Both the position numbers and the translations under genes were made by a program. Positions 18,285-27,103 of a stretch of 64,000 bases of DNA are shown here, piece after piece; the first letter of the stretch is position 1; each line of letters opens with the position of its first letter. The stretch lies in NCBI GenBank assembly GCA_963640855.1, contig CAVIAJ010000003.1, positions 53,921 through 117,920 on the forward strand. Reading direction: 5' to 3'. The notes under the pieces were generated by a model. That model did not search any database and was not told the origin of the DNA. It was given only the letters and a program-made list of their open reading frames with translations. This DNA comes from Methanarcanum sp963640855 (GTDB lineage Archaea; Thermoplasmatota; Thermoplasmata; Methanomassiliicoccales; Methanomethylophilaceae).

Positions 18285-19337
18285 ATGTCCGGCGAATTGA
18301 GGGACGATGTCATCGTGATTAAGGATCAGGCCGAAGGGAGCAGACTCTACAACAGAGGTAACTACGGCTATCCGATGAGAGGCGGAGGCCTGGAATTGGA
18401 CCTCATGGAAGGAGCATATCTTCTCGAAAGTAAGAGGCTGGAAGTAATTCACAAAGGCGAAACTATCGCTTTCGAGGAATTATTCAATCACGCTTCCTCG
18501 GTTTTATCCGATTTCGATATCAAGTACATGGTGTACCGCGACATAAGATCCAGGGGATTGGTTGTCAAGGTGGAATCGGGAACATTCGACATGTCGGTGT
18601 TTCCGAGGGGAATGTCCATGAGCAATTCCCGCCCGATTTACATGGTGAGAGCGGTTTCCGAACGTACTGCGTTCGATATCGGAAGTTTCTCTGGGGAGGT
18701 TTCCGAAACGGAAGACAAAGGAAAGACTCTGCTTTACGGTGTTGTAGACGAAGAGGGAGATATCGTCTACTACAAGATGATGCACCGCGACCCGAAAGGA
18801 GATGTCATGCCTAAGGAAAACGTACAGAAAGTTTCCGGACGTTTGATCCGCGACAGGATTTTCATTTTCGATTCAACGGATTCCGCCGTTGTATACGAAT
18901 CGGGATTCTACGGCAAGACTATCGAGAATGTAATGCAGTTATCAATCATCGAAGCATGCTATCTCATGGAACGCGGTCAGCTGAAAGTAATCTCTTCCGT
19001 TACGGAGAAGAAGATGACTCTCAAAGAACTGAAGGAATTCGGAAGAGAGATTCAGGACGAATTCGATCTGAGACTGAAAGCGTATTCTGATGCAAGATCC
19101 AGGGGATTGGTCGTGAAGACCGGATTCAAGTACGGTACGCACTTCAGAGCGTACGAAGGATCTCCCGACGACTGTCACGCAAGATATCTGATGCATGCGG
19201 TGGATGCTTCCGACAGGACTATGTGGCCCGAAATCTCACGTGCGGTAAGACTTTCGGGCGGAGTCAAGAAAGAATTCCTGTTCTGCAGAGTCGGTAAGAA
19301 CATAGAATATCTGGAATTCAGATGGTTCAGACCGTGA
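18285..19337 (+). CDS. endA: tRNA-splicing endonuclease, two-repeat form
   Basis: 350 residues, about twice the single-repeat enzyme, as in the alpha-2 homodimeric type. Two related repeats are visible: YRDIRSRGLVVKVESG in the N-half and YSDARSRGLVVKTGFKYG in the C-half. Only the second keeps the catalytic set: tyrosine in YGTHFRAY, histidine in DDCHARYLMH and lysine in GVKKEF. It cleaves bulge-helix-bulge introns in pre-tRNA. A TATA-like CGATAAATA about 27 bases upstream suggests a leaderless mRNA. Confidence 0.92.
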   Translation: MSGELRDDVIVIKDQAEGSRLYNRGNYGYPMRGGGLELDLMEGAYLLESKRLEVIHKGETIAFEELFNHASSVLSDFDIKYMVYRDIRSRGLVVKVESGTFDMSVFPRGMSMSNSRPIYMVRAVSERTAFDIGSFSGEVSETEDKGKTLLYGVVDEEGDIVYYKMMHRDPKGDVMPKENVQKVSGRLIRDRIFIFDSTDSAVVYESGFYGKTIENVMQLSIIEACYLMERGQLKVISSVTEKKMTLKELKEFGREIQDEFDLRLKAYSDARSRGLVVKTGFKYGTHFRAYEGSPDDCHARYLMHAVDASDRTMWPEISRAVRLSGGVKKEFLFCRVGKNIEYLEFRWFRP

Positions 19338-19386
19338 TCTGAGAACAAATCACTTCATTTTTGATAATTTATTAAGAATATATGTT

Positions 19387-19413
19387 CCCGGACTGTAACG
19401 GATACAGTCCGGG
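19387..19413. terminator. Bidirectional hairpin between endA and tfb
   Basis: CCCGGACTGT and ACAGTCCGGG form a perfect 10-bp stem around a 7-base loop between two convergent genes, so it can end both transcripts. Confidence 0.7.
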
Positions 19414-19425
19414 ATGATAGTGTTT

Positions 19426-20358
19426 TCAGAGCTGAATCTCAATACCGAGTTTCTCGGTGAGTTCCTTGTATCTGTTTCTGATGGTAACTTCGGTTACACC
19501 TGCGACATCGGCGACTTCTCTCTGAGTTCTCCTCTCATTGCACAGAATGGATGAGATGTAAATCGCCGCGGCAGCGACTCCCGTAGGTCCGCGACCCGAA
19601 GTCAGTTCCTTTTCGGATGCATCTTTCAGGATTTCCGCGGCTTTACTCTGAACCTCGCCGCTCAGTTTGAGTTCGGAACAGAATCTCTGTACGTAGTCCT
19701 GAGGTTTCGTGGGCATGAGCTTCAGTTTAAGCTCACGTGTCATGAAACGGTATGTCCTTCCGATTTCTTTCCTTCCGACACGGCTTGAGTTAGCAACTTC
19801 ATCCAATGTCCTGGGGACACCGCACTGTCTGCATGCTGCGTACAGCGAAGCTGCGACGACTCCTTCGATGGAACGTCCTCTGATGAGATTTTTGTTAACC
19901 GCTTTTCTGTAAATCATAGCGGCGGTTTCCCTTACATTTCTGGGAAGACCCATGGCAGATGCCATTCTGTCCAACTCGGACAATGCGAACGCAAGGTTCC
20001 TCTCGGTAGCGTTGGATACACGGATCCTTCTCTGCCATTTCCTGAGCCTGTACAGCTGCGCCCTGTTCCTTGTGGGGATGCTCTTTCCGTAACTGTCCTT
20101 ATTCTTCCACGAAATTTCCGTAGACAGTCCTTTGTCATGGATGGTATATGTCATCGGAGCACCGGTACGTGCTCTCTTCTCTCCCTGCTCGACGTCGAAT
20201 GCTCTCCATTCAGGTCCCTGATCGATGAACTGATCGTCGATAACGAGACCGCAGTCCTCGCAGGTCAGTTCTCCTCTTTCATAATCGCGGACAAGGTGTT
20301 TACTTCCGCACTCAGGACATTTCTCGATTTCCTCAGTGCTTTCTTTTGGTTTTACCAT
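19426..20358 (-). CDS. tfb: Transcription initiation factor B
   Basis: 310 residues. The zinc ribbon CPECGSKHLVRDYERGELTC...CG at the N-terminus is followed by the B-reader/linker region and two cyclin-like repeats. The second ends in an HTH (QREVADVAGVTEVTIRNRYK) that contacts the BRE. The start MVKPKESTEE at 20358 overlaps the end of the gar1 gene; the longer frame to 20421 is shadow. The gar1-tfb pairing is common in archaea. Confidence 0.97.
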   Translation of the reverse strand: MVKPKESTEEIEKCPECGSKHLVRDYERGELTCEDCGLVIDDQFIDQGPEWRAFDVEQGEKRARTGAPMTYTIHDKGLSTEISWKNKDSYGKSIPTRNRAQLYRLRKWQRRIRVSNATERNLAFALSELDRMASAMGLPRNVRETAAMIYRKAVNKNLIRGRSIEGVVAASLYAACRQCGVPRTLDEVANSSRVGRKEIGRTYRFMTRELKLKLMPTKPQDYVQRFCSELKLSGEVQSKAAEILKDASEKELTSGRGPTGVAAAAIYISSILCNERRTQREVADVAGVTEVTIRNRYKELTEKLGIEIQL

Positions 20359-20602
20359 GTTTGTTCTCTCCCCTGTAAAAAACCTTCTTCCCGACAATCC
20401 CATCCAATGACAGGCCGTCACGTGACAATACGGTCACATACGGTCCGTCTACCGGGCCGAAAATACGTTTAACCGTCCCGATTGCGGATCCTTTTTCATC
20501 GAAAATCTGTTCTCCGGATTCCGGTGCGGTTTCGGCCTTCACGACGAATCTTCCTTCGCCGGAGACTGTTTCAACCGTACCAAGAAACTCCACGAGAATC
20601 AC
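20333..20602 (-). CDS. gar1: H/ACA RNP protein Gar1
   Basis: 89 residues with the Gar1 beta-barrel: FLGTVETVSGEGRFVVKAE, then GTVKRIFGPVDGPYVTVLS (the diagnostic G-P-V-x-x-P-Y stretch). It regulates substrate loading in H/ACA guide pseudouridylation complexes. It overlaps the start of tfb by 26 bases. The region upstream (20629-20660) is rich in TATA-like A/T runs. Confidence 0.88.
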   Translation of the reverse strand: MILVEFLGTVETVSGEGRFVVKAETAPESGEQIFDEKGSAIGTVKRIFGPVDGPYVTVLSRDGLSLDGIVGKKVFYRGENKHGKTKRKH

Positions 20603-20831
20603 CGACTGACAATCCGTAACCTTGACGCTGTCCGAGCTACCTATAATAATGTTTCATATATAAAACATACGGAGAAGTTTATATCCTTTTGACAAACAGT
20701 ATATAATTTTAAGTCAGCAGTATTACCGTTTTGTCCGATGCTTATTTTATTTAAATTCGAAGGTTTGTAAAAAGCTGTGTTAGGATGCTGGATGCTGCAT
20801 CCATTTTACTGCATACGGGGCATACGAACAC

Positions 20832-20840
20832 TTTATTATC
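20832..20840 (+). promoter_or_regulatory. TATA-like promoter of purE-guaAB
   Basis: TTTATTATC about 26 bases before the chosen purE ATG, predicting a leaderless transcript and supporting the internal start. The rest of the 260-bp gap back to gar1 is A/T-rich with further TATA-like runs and no gene. Confidence 0.45.
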
Positions 20841-20862
20841 TGTTATAACATCCTCAGCGACA

Positions 20863-21333
20863 ATGCCAGATGTCCTCATAATCATGGGAAGCAAGAGCGA
20901 TCTCCCCGTTGCGGAGAAAGCGACGGGATTGCTGAAGAAGTTCGATGTCAGTTACAAAGCGGTGATTGCTTCGGCCCACAGAACACCTCACAGGGTGGAG
21001 GAGTTGGTCACGTCTTCGGATGCGAAGGTATTCATTGCCATAGCCGGTTTGGCGGCGGCACTCCCCGGAGTGGTTGCTTCGTTTACGGTCAAACCCGTAA
21101 TAGGCGTACCGGTAAGCGGTAAGATGAATCTCGATTCGATGTTATCGATAGTTCAGATGCCGCCGGGAATACCCGTTGCCGCGGTAGGTCTCGACAGAGG
21201 TGACAACGCCGCCGTATTGGCAGTACAGATGCTGAGCGTATCGGACGGAAAATTGGCCGGAAAGTTGGCAGAATACAGAAAAGAGATGGCTGACAAAGTC
21301 ATCACCGATTCAGAGGGTGTAGCCGATGTTTAA
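20863..21333 (+). CDS. purE: N5-carboxyaminoimidazole ribonucleotide mutase
   Basis: 156 residues. PDVLIIMGSKSDLPVAEKA is the canonical PurE opening, followed by VIASAHRTPHRV (active-site histidine) and the glycine-rich IAIAGLAAALPGVVASFT. It moves the carboxyl group in AIR-to-CAIR synthesis of purine biosynthesis. The frame runs back to 20785, but the ATG at 20863 matches the family start and the TATA spacing. It overlaps the next gene by eight bases. Confidence 0.93.
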   Translation: MPDVLIIMGSKSDLPVAEKATGLLKKFDVSYKAVIASAHRTPHRVEELVTSSDAKVFIAIAGLAAALPGVVASFTVKPVIGVPVSGKMNLDSMLSIVQMPPGIPVAAVGLDRGDNAAVLAVQMLSVSDGKLAGKLAEYRKEMADKVITDSEGVADV

Positions 21334-22273
21334 AGCAGACAGATTCGTCGAAGAGCATGTGAAATCCGTTGCGGAACAGATCAAAGGCAAAGCAATCATT
21401 GCATGTTCCGGCGGAGTCGACAGTATGGTGGCAGCAGTTATCGCAAGCAAAGCAATCGGCGACAGGCTGTTGGCAGTCTACGTCGACACGGGACTGATGA
21501 GAAAGGGTGAGACCGACGAGGTCCGCGGTATGCTGCAGGACATGGGCGTCAATTTCAGAATTATAGATGCAAGTGCGGAATACTTCGAAGCACTGAAAGG
21601 TGTAACGGATCCCGAAACAAAGAGGAAAATCATCGGGGAGAAATTCATCCGTGTTTTCGAAAGGGAAGCGAAAGTATTCGGCGCGGAATATCTGGTACAG
21701 GGAACAATCGCACCGGATTGGATTGAATCCGGCGACGGCGTCCGTGATACAATCAAATCGCACCACAATGTAGGGGGACTTCCCAAAGACATGGGAATGG
21801 AACTCTGCGAACCTCTCCGCGATCTGTACAAAGACGAAGTAAGAGCCGTCGCAAGACTTTTGGGTGTAAAAGCATCCGAGAGGCAGCCGTTCCCCGGACC
21901 CGGACTTGCCGTAAGATGCCTGGGCGAAGTTACACCGGAAAACATCGAAATTGTCCGTGAGGCATGTTTCATCGTCGAGGATGAAATTCAGAAGGCGGTC
22001 GCAGACGGTAAGATGGAAATGCCCTGGCAGTACTTTGCCGCACTTCTTCCTTCAAAATCCGTAGGAGTGCAGGGAGACAGGAGAGCATACGGAAAGACAA
22101 TCGTCGTACGTGCGGTTTCTTCATTGGATGCGATGACTGCGGAATTCTCGATGATTCCGCTTGCGATTCTCGACAGGATTTCGAGGCGTATCACCAACAC
22201 GATGAAAGATCAGGTCAACCGTGTTGTCTACGATATCACAAACAAGCCCCCGGCGACTATCGAGTGGGAGTGA
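21326..22273 (+). CDS. guaAB: GMP synthase, ATP pyrophosphatase subunit
   Basis: 315 residues. The PP-loop IACSGGVDSMVAA lies near residue 29, and the C-terminal dimerisation domain (PFPGPGLAVRCLGEVT, ending NRVVYDITNKPPATIEWE) is complete. It activates XMP with ATP and accepts ammonia from the separate amidotransferase subunit, whose gene is at 24757-25341, 2.5 kb downstream. Split GMP synthase is the archaeal arrangement. It is coupled to purE by overlap. Confidence 0.96.
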   Translation: MFKADRFVEEHVKSVAEQIKGKAIIACSGGVDSMVAAVIASKAIGDRLLAVYVDTGLMRKGETDEVRGMLQDMGVNFRIIDASAEYFEALKGVTDPETKRKIIGEKFIRVFEREAKVFGAEYLVQGTIAPDWIESGDGVRDTIKSHHNVGGLPKDMGMELCEPLRDLYKDEVRAVARLLGVKASERQPFPGPGLAVRCLGEVTPENIEIVREACFIVEDEIQKAVADGKMEMPWQYFAALLPSKSVGVQGDRRAYGKTIVVRAVSSLDAMTAEFSMIPLAILDRISRRITNTMKDQVNRVVYDITNKPPATIEWE

Positions 22274-22286
22274 TTTTTCTGCATCT

Positions 22287-22317
22287 GCCGTCACGCGTGC
22301 TTTATGCCCGTGACGGC
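22287..22317. terminator. Hairpin between guaAB and the broken glutamate synthase gene
   Basis: GCCGTCACG and CGTGACGGC form a 9-bp stem around a 13-base loop, between convergent genes. Confidence 0.65.
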
Positions 22318-22347
22318 GGAGATTTCATTATTCACGGTACACAGATT

Positions 22348-23660
22348 TTAAACACTCAAATCATGAATGTCGCTGTTGCCCGTAACCCTTGCGAATGTTT
22401 TCAGCTGTTCCGATAACGCGCCGAGGAAATCGGCGACGCGTTTCGCACCTGCTTCGACATCGAGACGTTTTTCCAGTTCGGGATCCTGTGTCGCTATTCT
22501 CATAGGACATCTTCCGGAATCGCATATTCTGTATCTCTGACATCCCAATGCCATCAGCGGTGCGGATGCCATCGCTACGGCATCGGCACCCATTGCAATC
22601 GCTTTCATTACATCGCCGCCGGTACGGAATCATCCCGTAATGATAAGATCCTGTCTCATTGCATGTTTGTCCATGTACCTTCTGGCTCTTGCCAATGCGT
22701 ACACCGTGGGAACGGAGCTGCTGTCTTTCAGAAATTTCGGTGAGGAGCCCGTAACTCCTCCGTGCCCGTCTATTGTTATGAAATCGCATCCGGATTTCGA
22801 GATGAATTCCAAGTCGTCTTCTATGTGTCCTGCGGCAATCTTTACACCTATCGGTTTTCCGTCGGTTCTTTCACGCAGAATACCGACCAACTCCTTCAGG
22901 TTCCCGGGTGTCTCGATTCCGGGGAAAGATGCGGGACTCAGAATATCTTCTCCTTCTTTCTTCCCTCTCATCTTTGCAATCGTTTCGGTTACTTTTTTCC
23001 CGGAAGATGTCCGCCCATACCGGGTTTGGTTCCCTGTCCTATTTTGATTTCGACCGCGTCGCACCCTCCGAAAGTGGAATCGTTTACGCTGTATCTGTTC
23101 GGGACGTATTCGAAGATGTATCTGTGGGAATTGACCATTTCGTCGTTGAGAACGCCACCTTCTCCGCTGCACATTGCAGTTTTTGCCGAAGCGCTTCCTT
23201 TCGCAAGGGCGATTTTCGCATTTGCGGACAGAGCGCCGAAACTCATATGCGAGATGCAGATAGGCATTTCGATAATCACCGGTTGTTTTGCCTTCTTGAC
23301 GATGACTGTACGTAAAGAAACAATATCGCTTTCTTCCAACGGTTTTGACGCCAACTGAGAACCGAGAAGAAGAATTTCCGAGAAATCCGGCACGGGCAGG
23401 AGAGTTTCCATTGCTTCGGTGAGATTCTTTCCCGTGTACGACGTTTCTCTGATTTCACTGAGTACTGCATCGTTTTCTCTTATCAGATCGGGATTGAGTT
23501 TCAGATCGGATGACGGAGCACATCCGTCCGCAGGGCGGTATTTTTCTTTGGGCATGTTGCAGAGCGGACAGACCCAATTTTCAGGAAGTTCGTTAGATGG
23601 TATGCCTTCCTTCTCTTCGTCATATACTTCTCCGCATACGGTACAGATATACTTCGCCAT
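22348..23660 (-). pseudogene. Rubredoxin-like domain fused to archaeal glutamate synthase FMN domain, interrupted twice
   Basis: The N-terminus is a rubredoxin-like domain (YICTVCGEVYDEEKEG, then NWVCPLCN). The rest is the FMN-binding glutamate synthase core: ISHMSFGALS, GVKIAAGHIEDDLEF, TIDGHGGVTG and a C-terminal cysteine cluster (CQRYRICDSGRC). Two lesions break it. At 22989-22998 the frame meets TAA right after the heptamer A AAA AAG; reading one base back restores the homologous frame. At 22630-22632 a TGA replaces an expected glycine codon in ITG-x-FRTGGDVMKAIAMG. The repaired product would have about 437 residues. Decay, sequencing error or, less likely, recoding could explain it. Confidence 0.78.
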
Positions 23661-23795
23661 GATGTTAACATCCGGGTATGTCTATTTAAGAGCCGTTAAA
23701 CGTATTGTATTTTCACCAATTTAATCAAAAAAACGTAATTTTCCGATGACCAACGGTTATATTGTCTTCCGTGATTGACGGTGACAGAGGATTCC

Positions 23796-24677
23796 ATGTT
23801 CGAATTGGTACAGGTGTCGGACAGCTGTTTTTACATTCAGAACCCGGCAAAGATCGGATTGGTGAAATTGAATGACAACAATGTCTGTCTGATAGACAGC
23901 GGTAACGACAAAGAGGCCGGACGTAAGGTCAGACAGATTCTGGATAAGAACGGATGGCATCTGACCGCGATATACAATACGCATTTCCATGCGGACCATG
24001 TAGGCGGAAACAGATATCTTCAGTCGCAGACCGGCTGTAAGGCATACCTTCCCGAGATCGAATGCGGATTTGCACGTTACACAGTATTGGAACCTTCTTT
24101 CCTGTACGGAGGTTCCCCTATGGAGTGTCTTTGCCATAAATTCCTGATGGCACAGGACAGCGACTGCGATTATCTTACCGATGATGTTCTTCCCGGGAAT
24201 CTTTCTTCGGTACCGTTACCGGGGCATTCCCCGGGAATGGTGGGATACAGAACATCCGATGATATCGTATTCCTTGCGGACTGTCTGTCAAGTGCGGAAA
24301 CTCTGAAGAAATACACAATCGGATACATCTATGATATCGAATCCTATCTTTCTACGCTGAGGACCGTGAAGGACATGAAGGCGTCGATGTTCATACCCGC
24401 ACATGCGGAAGCCGTCGATGACATTTCGGAGCTGGCACAGTATAACATAGATGCGACTTTGGCTGTTGCCGATCATATCACGGAAATTTGCAGTGTTCCG
24501 ATTTCCACTGAATCGGCAATCAAGAGAATTTTTGACGATTACAACCTTAAGATGACGATGGAAGAGTATGTATTGATCAGCAGCACTGTACGTTCGTATC
24601 TTTCATGGCTTGAGAGTAAAGGTAAAATCACACACGATACCGCGGACAATATGCTTACGTGGAATGCGGTTCGGTGA
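23796..24677 (+). CDS. Metallo-beta-lactamase-fold hydrolase
   Basis: 293 residues. The metal motif is complete: NTHFHADHVGG, then LPGHSPGMVGY, FLADC and PAHAEAV. A C-terminal helical segment of about 80 residues looks like the winged-helix tail seen in LACTB2-type MBL proteins. The substrate is unknown. I start at the ATG at 23796 (MFELVQV); a TTG at 23775 is possible. It lies divergently from the broken glutamate synthase gene, with a TATA-like TTATATTG near 23757. Confidence 0.82.
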   Translation: MFELVQVSDSCFYIQNPAKIGLVKLNDNNVCLIDSGNDKEAGRKVRQILDKNGWHLTAIYNTHFHADHVGGNRYLQSQTGCKAYLPEIECGFARYTVLEPSFLYGGSPMECLCHKFLMAQDSDCDYLTDDVLPGNLSSVPLPGHSPGMVGYRTSDDIVFLADCLSSAETLKKYTIGYIYDIESYLSTLRTVKDMKASMFIPAHAEAVDDISELAQYNIDATLAVADHITEICSVPISTESAIKRIFDDYNLKMTMEEYVLISSTVRSYLSWLESKGKITHDTADNMLTWNAVR

Positions 24678-24722
24678 GAATCAGCCGATAATTATCCTGC
24701 TGCAGCCGGCGGTTCGGGATGA

Positions 24723-24732
24723 TATATTTATA
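24723..24732 (+). promoter_or_regulatory. TATA box of guaAA
   Basis: TATATTTATA centred about 29 bases before the ATG at 24757, a textbook leaderless archaeal promoter, showing that this subunit gene has its own promoter. Confidence 0.6.
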
Positions 24733-24756
24733 CGAAACCTCGGATTGGGCATAACA

Positions 24757-25341
24757 ATGAGGATCTACGTAGTGGATAACGGAGGACAATGGACACACCG
24801 CGAATGGCGTGTGCTCAGATACTTAGATGTCGAGACCAAGATAATCCCCAATACCACTCCGTTCGATGAGATCAAAGGCGAAGTCGACGGACTCGTACTT
24901 TCGGGAGGTTCTCCTTCTGTCGCGACGGAAGCCGATGCGATGGGAAACAACGGAGAATATCTCGATAAAGCGGATTTCCCTGTTTTCGGAATCTGTGCGG
25001 GAATGCAGTTCACCTGCGAACACTTCGGTTCCGTACTCGGACCTGCGGCGAATCCCGAGTTCAGTAAAGTAGATCTTAAAATTCTCGACAACAGCGATAT
25101 TTTCAGAGGAATTCCTTCCGAAATAACCGCATGGGCATCGCACAACGACGAAGTCAAAGCGGTTCCCGAAGGATTCGAACTTATCGCAACATCGCCCACA
25201 TGTCCTGTCGAAGCGGTACGCTGTAAGACAAGGCCCATCTACGCAGTTCAGTTCCACCCAGAAGTGGAACACACTGAATACGGAGAACAGATGTTCCAGA
25301 ATTTCGTGGACATCTGCCGCGAGTGGGAAGAATCTCACTGA
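24757..25341 (+). CDS. guaAA: GMP synthase, glutamine amidotransferase subunit
   Basis: 194 residues, class I glutamine amidotransferase. Nucleophile cysteine is in FGICAGMQ, and the histidine-glutamate pair is in FHPEVEHTEYG. It supplies ammonia to the PP-loop subunit encoded at 21326-22273. The start at 24757 fits MRIYVVDNGGQWTHRE and the TATA box; the longer frame to 24610 runs back into the MBL gene. It overlaps the convergent methyltransferase gene by seven bases. Confidence 0.96.
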   Translation: MRIYVVDNGGQWTHREWRVLRYLDVETKIIPNTTPFDEIKGEVDGLVLSGGSPSVATEADAMGNNGEYLDKADFPVFGICAGMQFTCEHFGSVLGPAANPEFSKVDLKILDNSDIFRGIPSEITAWASHNDEVKAVPEGFELIATSPTCPVEAVRCKTRPIYAVQFHPEVEHTEYGEQMFQNFVDICREWEESH

Positions 25342-26087
25342 TCTTTCGTCGCGACGTAGATGTTCACGGCACCCATAGATTTGACGTAGAATTTTGCGTC
25401 GTTGAATCCCGCTTTTCTGAAGATGGCGATCATGTCGTTTCCGTGGGGGAATCCTTCGAGTGACGACGTAAGCCAATCGTATGCAGGCTGTTTTCCGTCG
25501 ATCTTTTTTCCTTTGTCGAATCTTCTTCCGAAGAACGGCACTATGTGGAAGACATAGATGTTGTATCCGAACAGGAGAATCTTGTTCTTGGGTTTGGAAA
25601 GTTCCGCGACAACGCATTTTCCTCCGGGTCTGAGGATTCTGTGCATTTCGCATACCGCTTTCTGAATATCGGTGACGTTTCTGAGCATGTATCCCGATGT
25701 TACAAGATCGAAGGAATTGTCTTCAAATTCCATGTTGAGAGCATCTCCCACACGGAAATCGACATCTTTGGGAAGATTCATGTCAGCCATCTTTTTCTTC
25801 GCCATTGCGAGCATTCCGGGTGTGATATCCACTCCGATGATTTCTCCTTCCTTACCGACCTTTTCGGCAGCCATGAAGGAAATCTCTCCGGTACCGCATC
25901 CGACATCGCAGACTCTTTTGCCTGTGATGTCTCCCGCTTTTTTGAACATGAATTTGTGCCATCCTTTGACCATGCCGATGGACATTATGCCGTTCATTTT
26001 GTCGTAATATTCGGCGATTTCCTCGAATACGTCTACGACATATTCGCCTTTGCCTTCGAATTGGTTGCCCTTCAGTTCTTCTGCCAC
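25335..26087 (-). CDS. UbiE/MenG-like C-methyltransferase
   Basis: 250 residues, SAM-dependent. Motif I is VCDVGCGTGEISF; the UbiE/COQ5 signatures are present as TSGYMLRNVTDIQKAV and the C-terminal YDWLTSSLEGFP. In bacteria these enzymes methylate demethylmenaquinone or a ubiquinone precursor. It lies fourteen bases downstream of a MenA-like prenyltransferase gene, which supports a role in modifying a prenylated ring compound. No other menaquinone genes are in the window. Confidence 0.8.
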   Translation of the reverse strand: MAEELKGNQFEGKGEYVVDVFEEIAEYYDKMNGIMSIGMVKGWHKFMFKKAGDITGKRVCDVGCGTGEISFMAAEKVGKEGEIIGVDITPGMLAMAKKKMADMNLPKDVDFRVGDALNMEFEDNSFDLVTSGYMLRNVTDIQKAVCEMHRILRPGGKCVVAELSKPKNKILLFGYNIYVFHIVPFFGRRFDKGKKIDGKQPAYDWLTSSLEGFPHGNDMIAIFRKAGFNDAKFYVKSMGAVNIYVATKDQ

Positions 26088-26101
26088 GGTGCCACCTCAA
26101 A

Positions 26102-27025
26102 TCACGGAATGAGAATCGATATCAAATAACCTGCGACCAACAGGACGCCGAAATGCCAATTTAATCTGAAACACAGCGGTACGAGCATGAAACCCGAGTG
26201 TCTGTCTTCGGATGCTTTCATAGCGTTGGTATACAGAATGTATGCATCATACAGGGAAATCAACGCCAGCAGACAGAATAACGGAGCTTTTCCCGTTATT
26301 ACCAAAATAATCAGAATCGGGAAGGAAATCAGTGATTCGGTGAGATACATTCTCCTTCCGTTTTCATAGGACATACGGCCGATGAGTGTGCCTACTCCCG
26401 CTTCTTTATCGTCTTCGTAGTCGCGGAGTTCGTTACCCGCAAGAACGGCGGTAATCATGAACGCATTGGGAAGACTGAGTAACAGAACATCCCATGAGAA
26501 GAAATCTCCTGTCAGTACGTAGTATGTTCCCAACGGCATGAGGATACCGAAGTTGATGAACACGGATATCTGCCCCATGCCGAGATACTTGTACGATGCT
26601 CCTGTAGTGTACATCGTGACACCGAGTAAACCGATGACTCCGTAGATTATCAGTCCCCAGCCTACGTGGAACATCAGAACGATTCCGATGATGCATATCA
26701 TCGCAATACAGATAATTCCCGCCTTGAGAACGTCATTGGGTTTCAGTACTCCCGTAACCAATTCGGGAGATCTCGTTTCGTTTTCCACTGTGTCGGTTCC
26801 TTTTACGAAATCTCCGTATGTGTTCAGGATGTTGGCTGCAATCTGAAAAAGACAGGATCCGATTACAATCAGTATGAATACCAAAGCATCCGTCAGACTG
26901 CGGTCGATGTATTGGAATGCAACAGCTCCGCCTATCAGTGCGGGAACGACCGCTCCGTGCAATGTCCACGGCCTGAGTACATTCCACCATCCGGCTTTGA
27001 CGGGCCTTACTGTCGGAGTTTCCAT
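26102..27025 (-). CDS. UbiA-family prenyltransferase, MenA-like
   Basis: 307 residues with about nine membrane helices. The first aspartate motif is ILNTYGDFVKGTDTVENETR, close to the MenA pattern, and the second is ELRDYEDDKEAGVGTLIG. UbiA enzymes attach a polyprenyl chain to an aromatic acceptor. The following UbiE-like gene is in the same direction, so together they could make a lipid-soluble redox carrier. Alternatives include archaeal lipid or haem-related prenylation. The promoter faces the BASS gene. Confidence 0.82.
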   Translation of the reverse strand: METPTVRPVKAGWWNVLRPWTLHGAVVPALIGGAVAFQYIDRSLTDALVFILIVIGSCLFQIAANILNTYGDFVKGTDTVENETRSPELVTGVLKPNDVLKAGIICIAMICIIGIVLMFHVGWGLIIYGVIGLLGVTMYTTGASYKYLGMGQISVFINFGILMPLGTYYVLTGDFFSWDVLLLSLPNAFMITAVLAGNELRDYEDDKEAGVGTLIGRMSYENGRRMYLTESLISFPILIILVITGKAPLFCLLALISLYDAYILYTNAMKASEDRHSGFMLVPLCFRLNWHFGVLLVAGYLISILIP

Positions 27026-27059
27026 ACTGTTGAATTAAACATCACGATATAAATAAATT

Positions 27060-27080
27060 ATTTATCGAAAAACGATAAAT
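27060..27080. promoter_or_regulatory. Inverted repeat in the UbiA/BASS divergent promoter
   Basis: ATTTATCG and CGATAAAT, eight bases each, flank AAAAA in the 78-bp intergenic region. TATA-like runs lie on both sides (about 27045-27058 for the minus gene). Position between two divergent promoters suggests an operator. Confidence 0.45.
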
Positions 27081-27103
27081 ACGAATTATACAATTGTCTG
27101 CAT

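Noticed and set aside
22630..22632. Selenocysteine at the TGA in the glutamate synthase gene
   Set aside because: The expected residue is glycine, not cysteine, no SECIS-like hairpin is evident, and a second lesion is present in the same gene.
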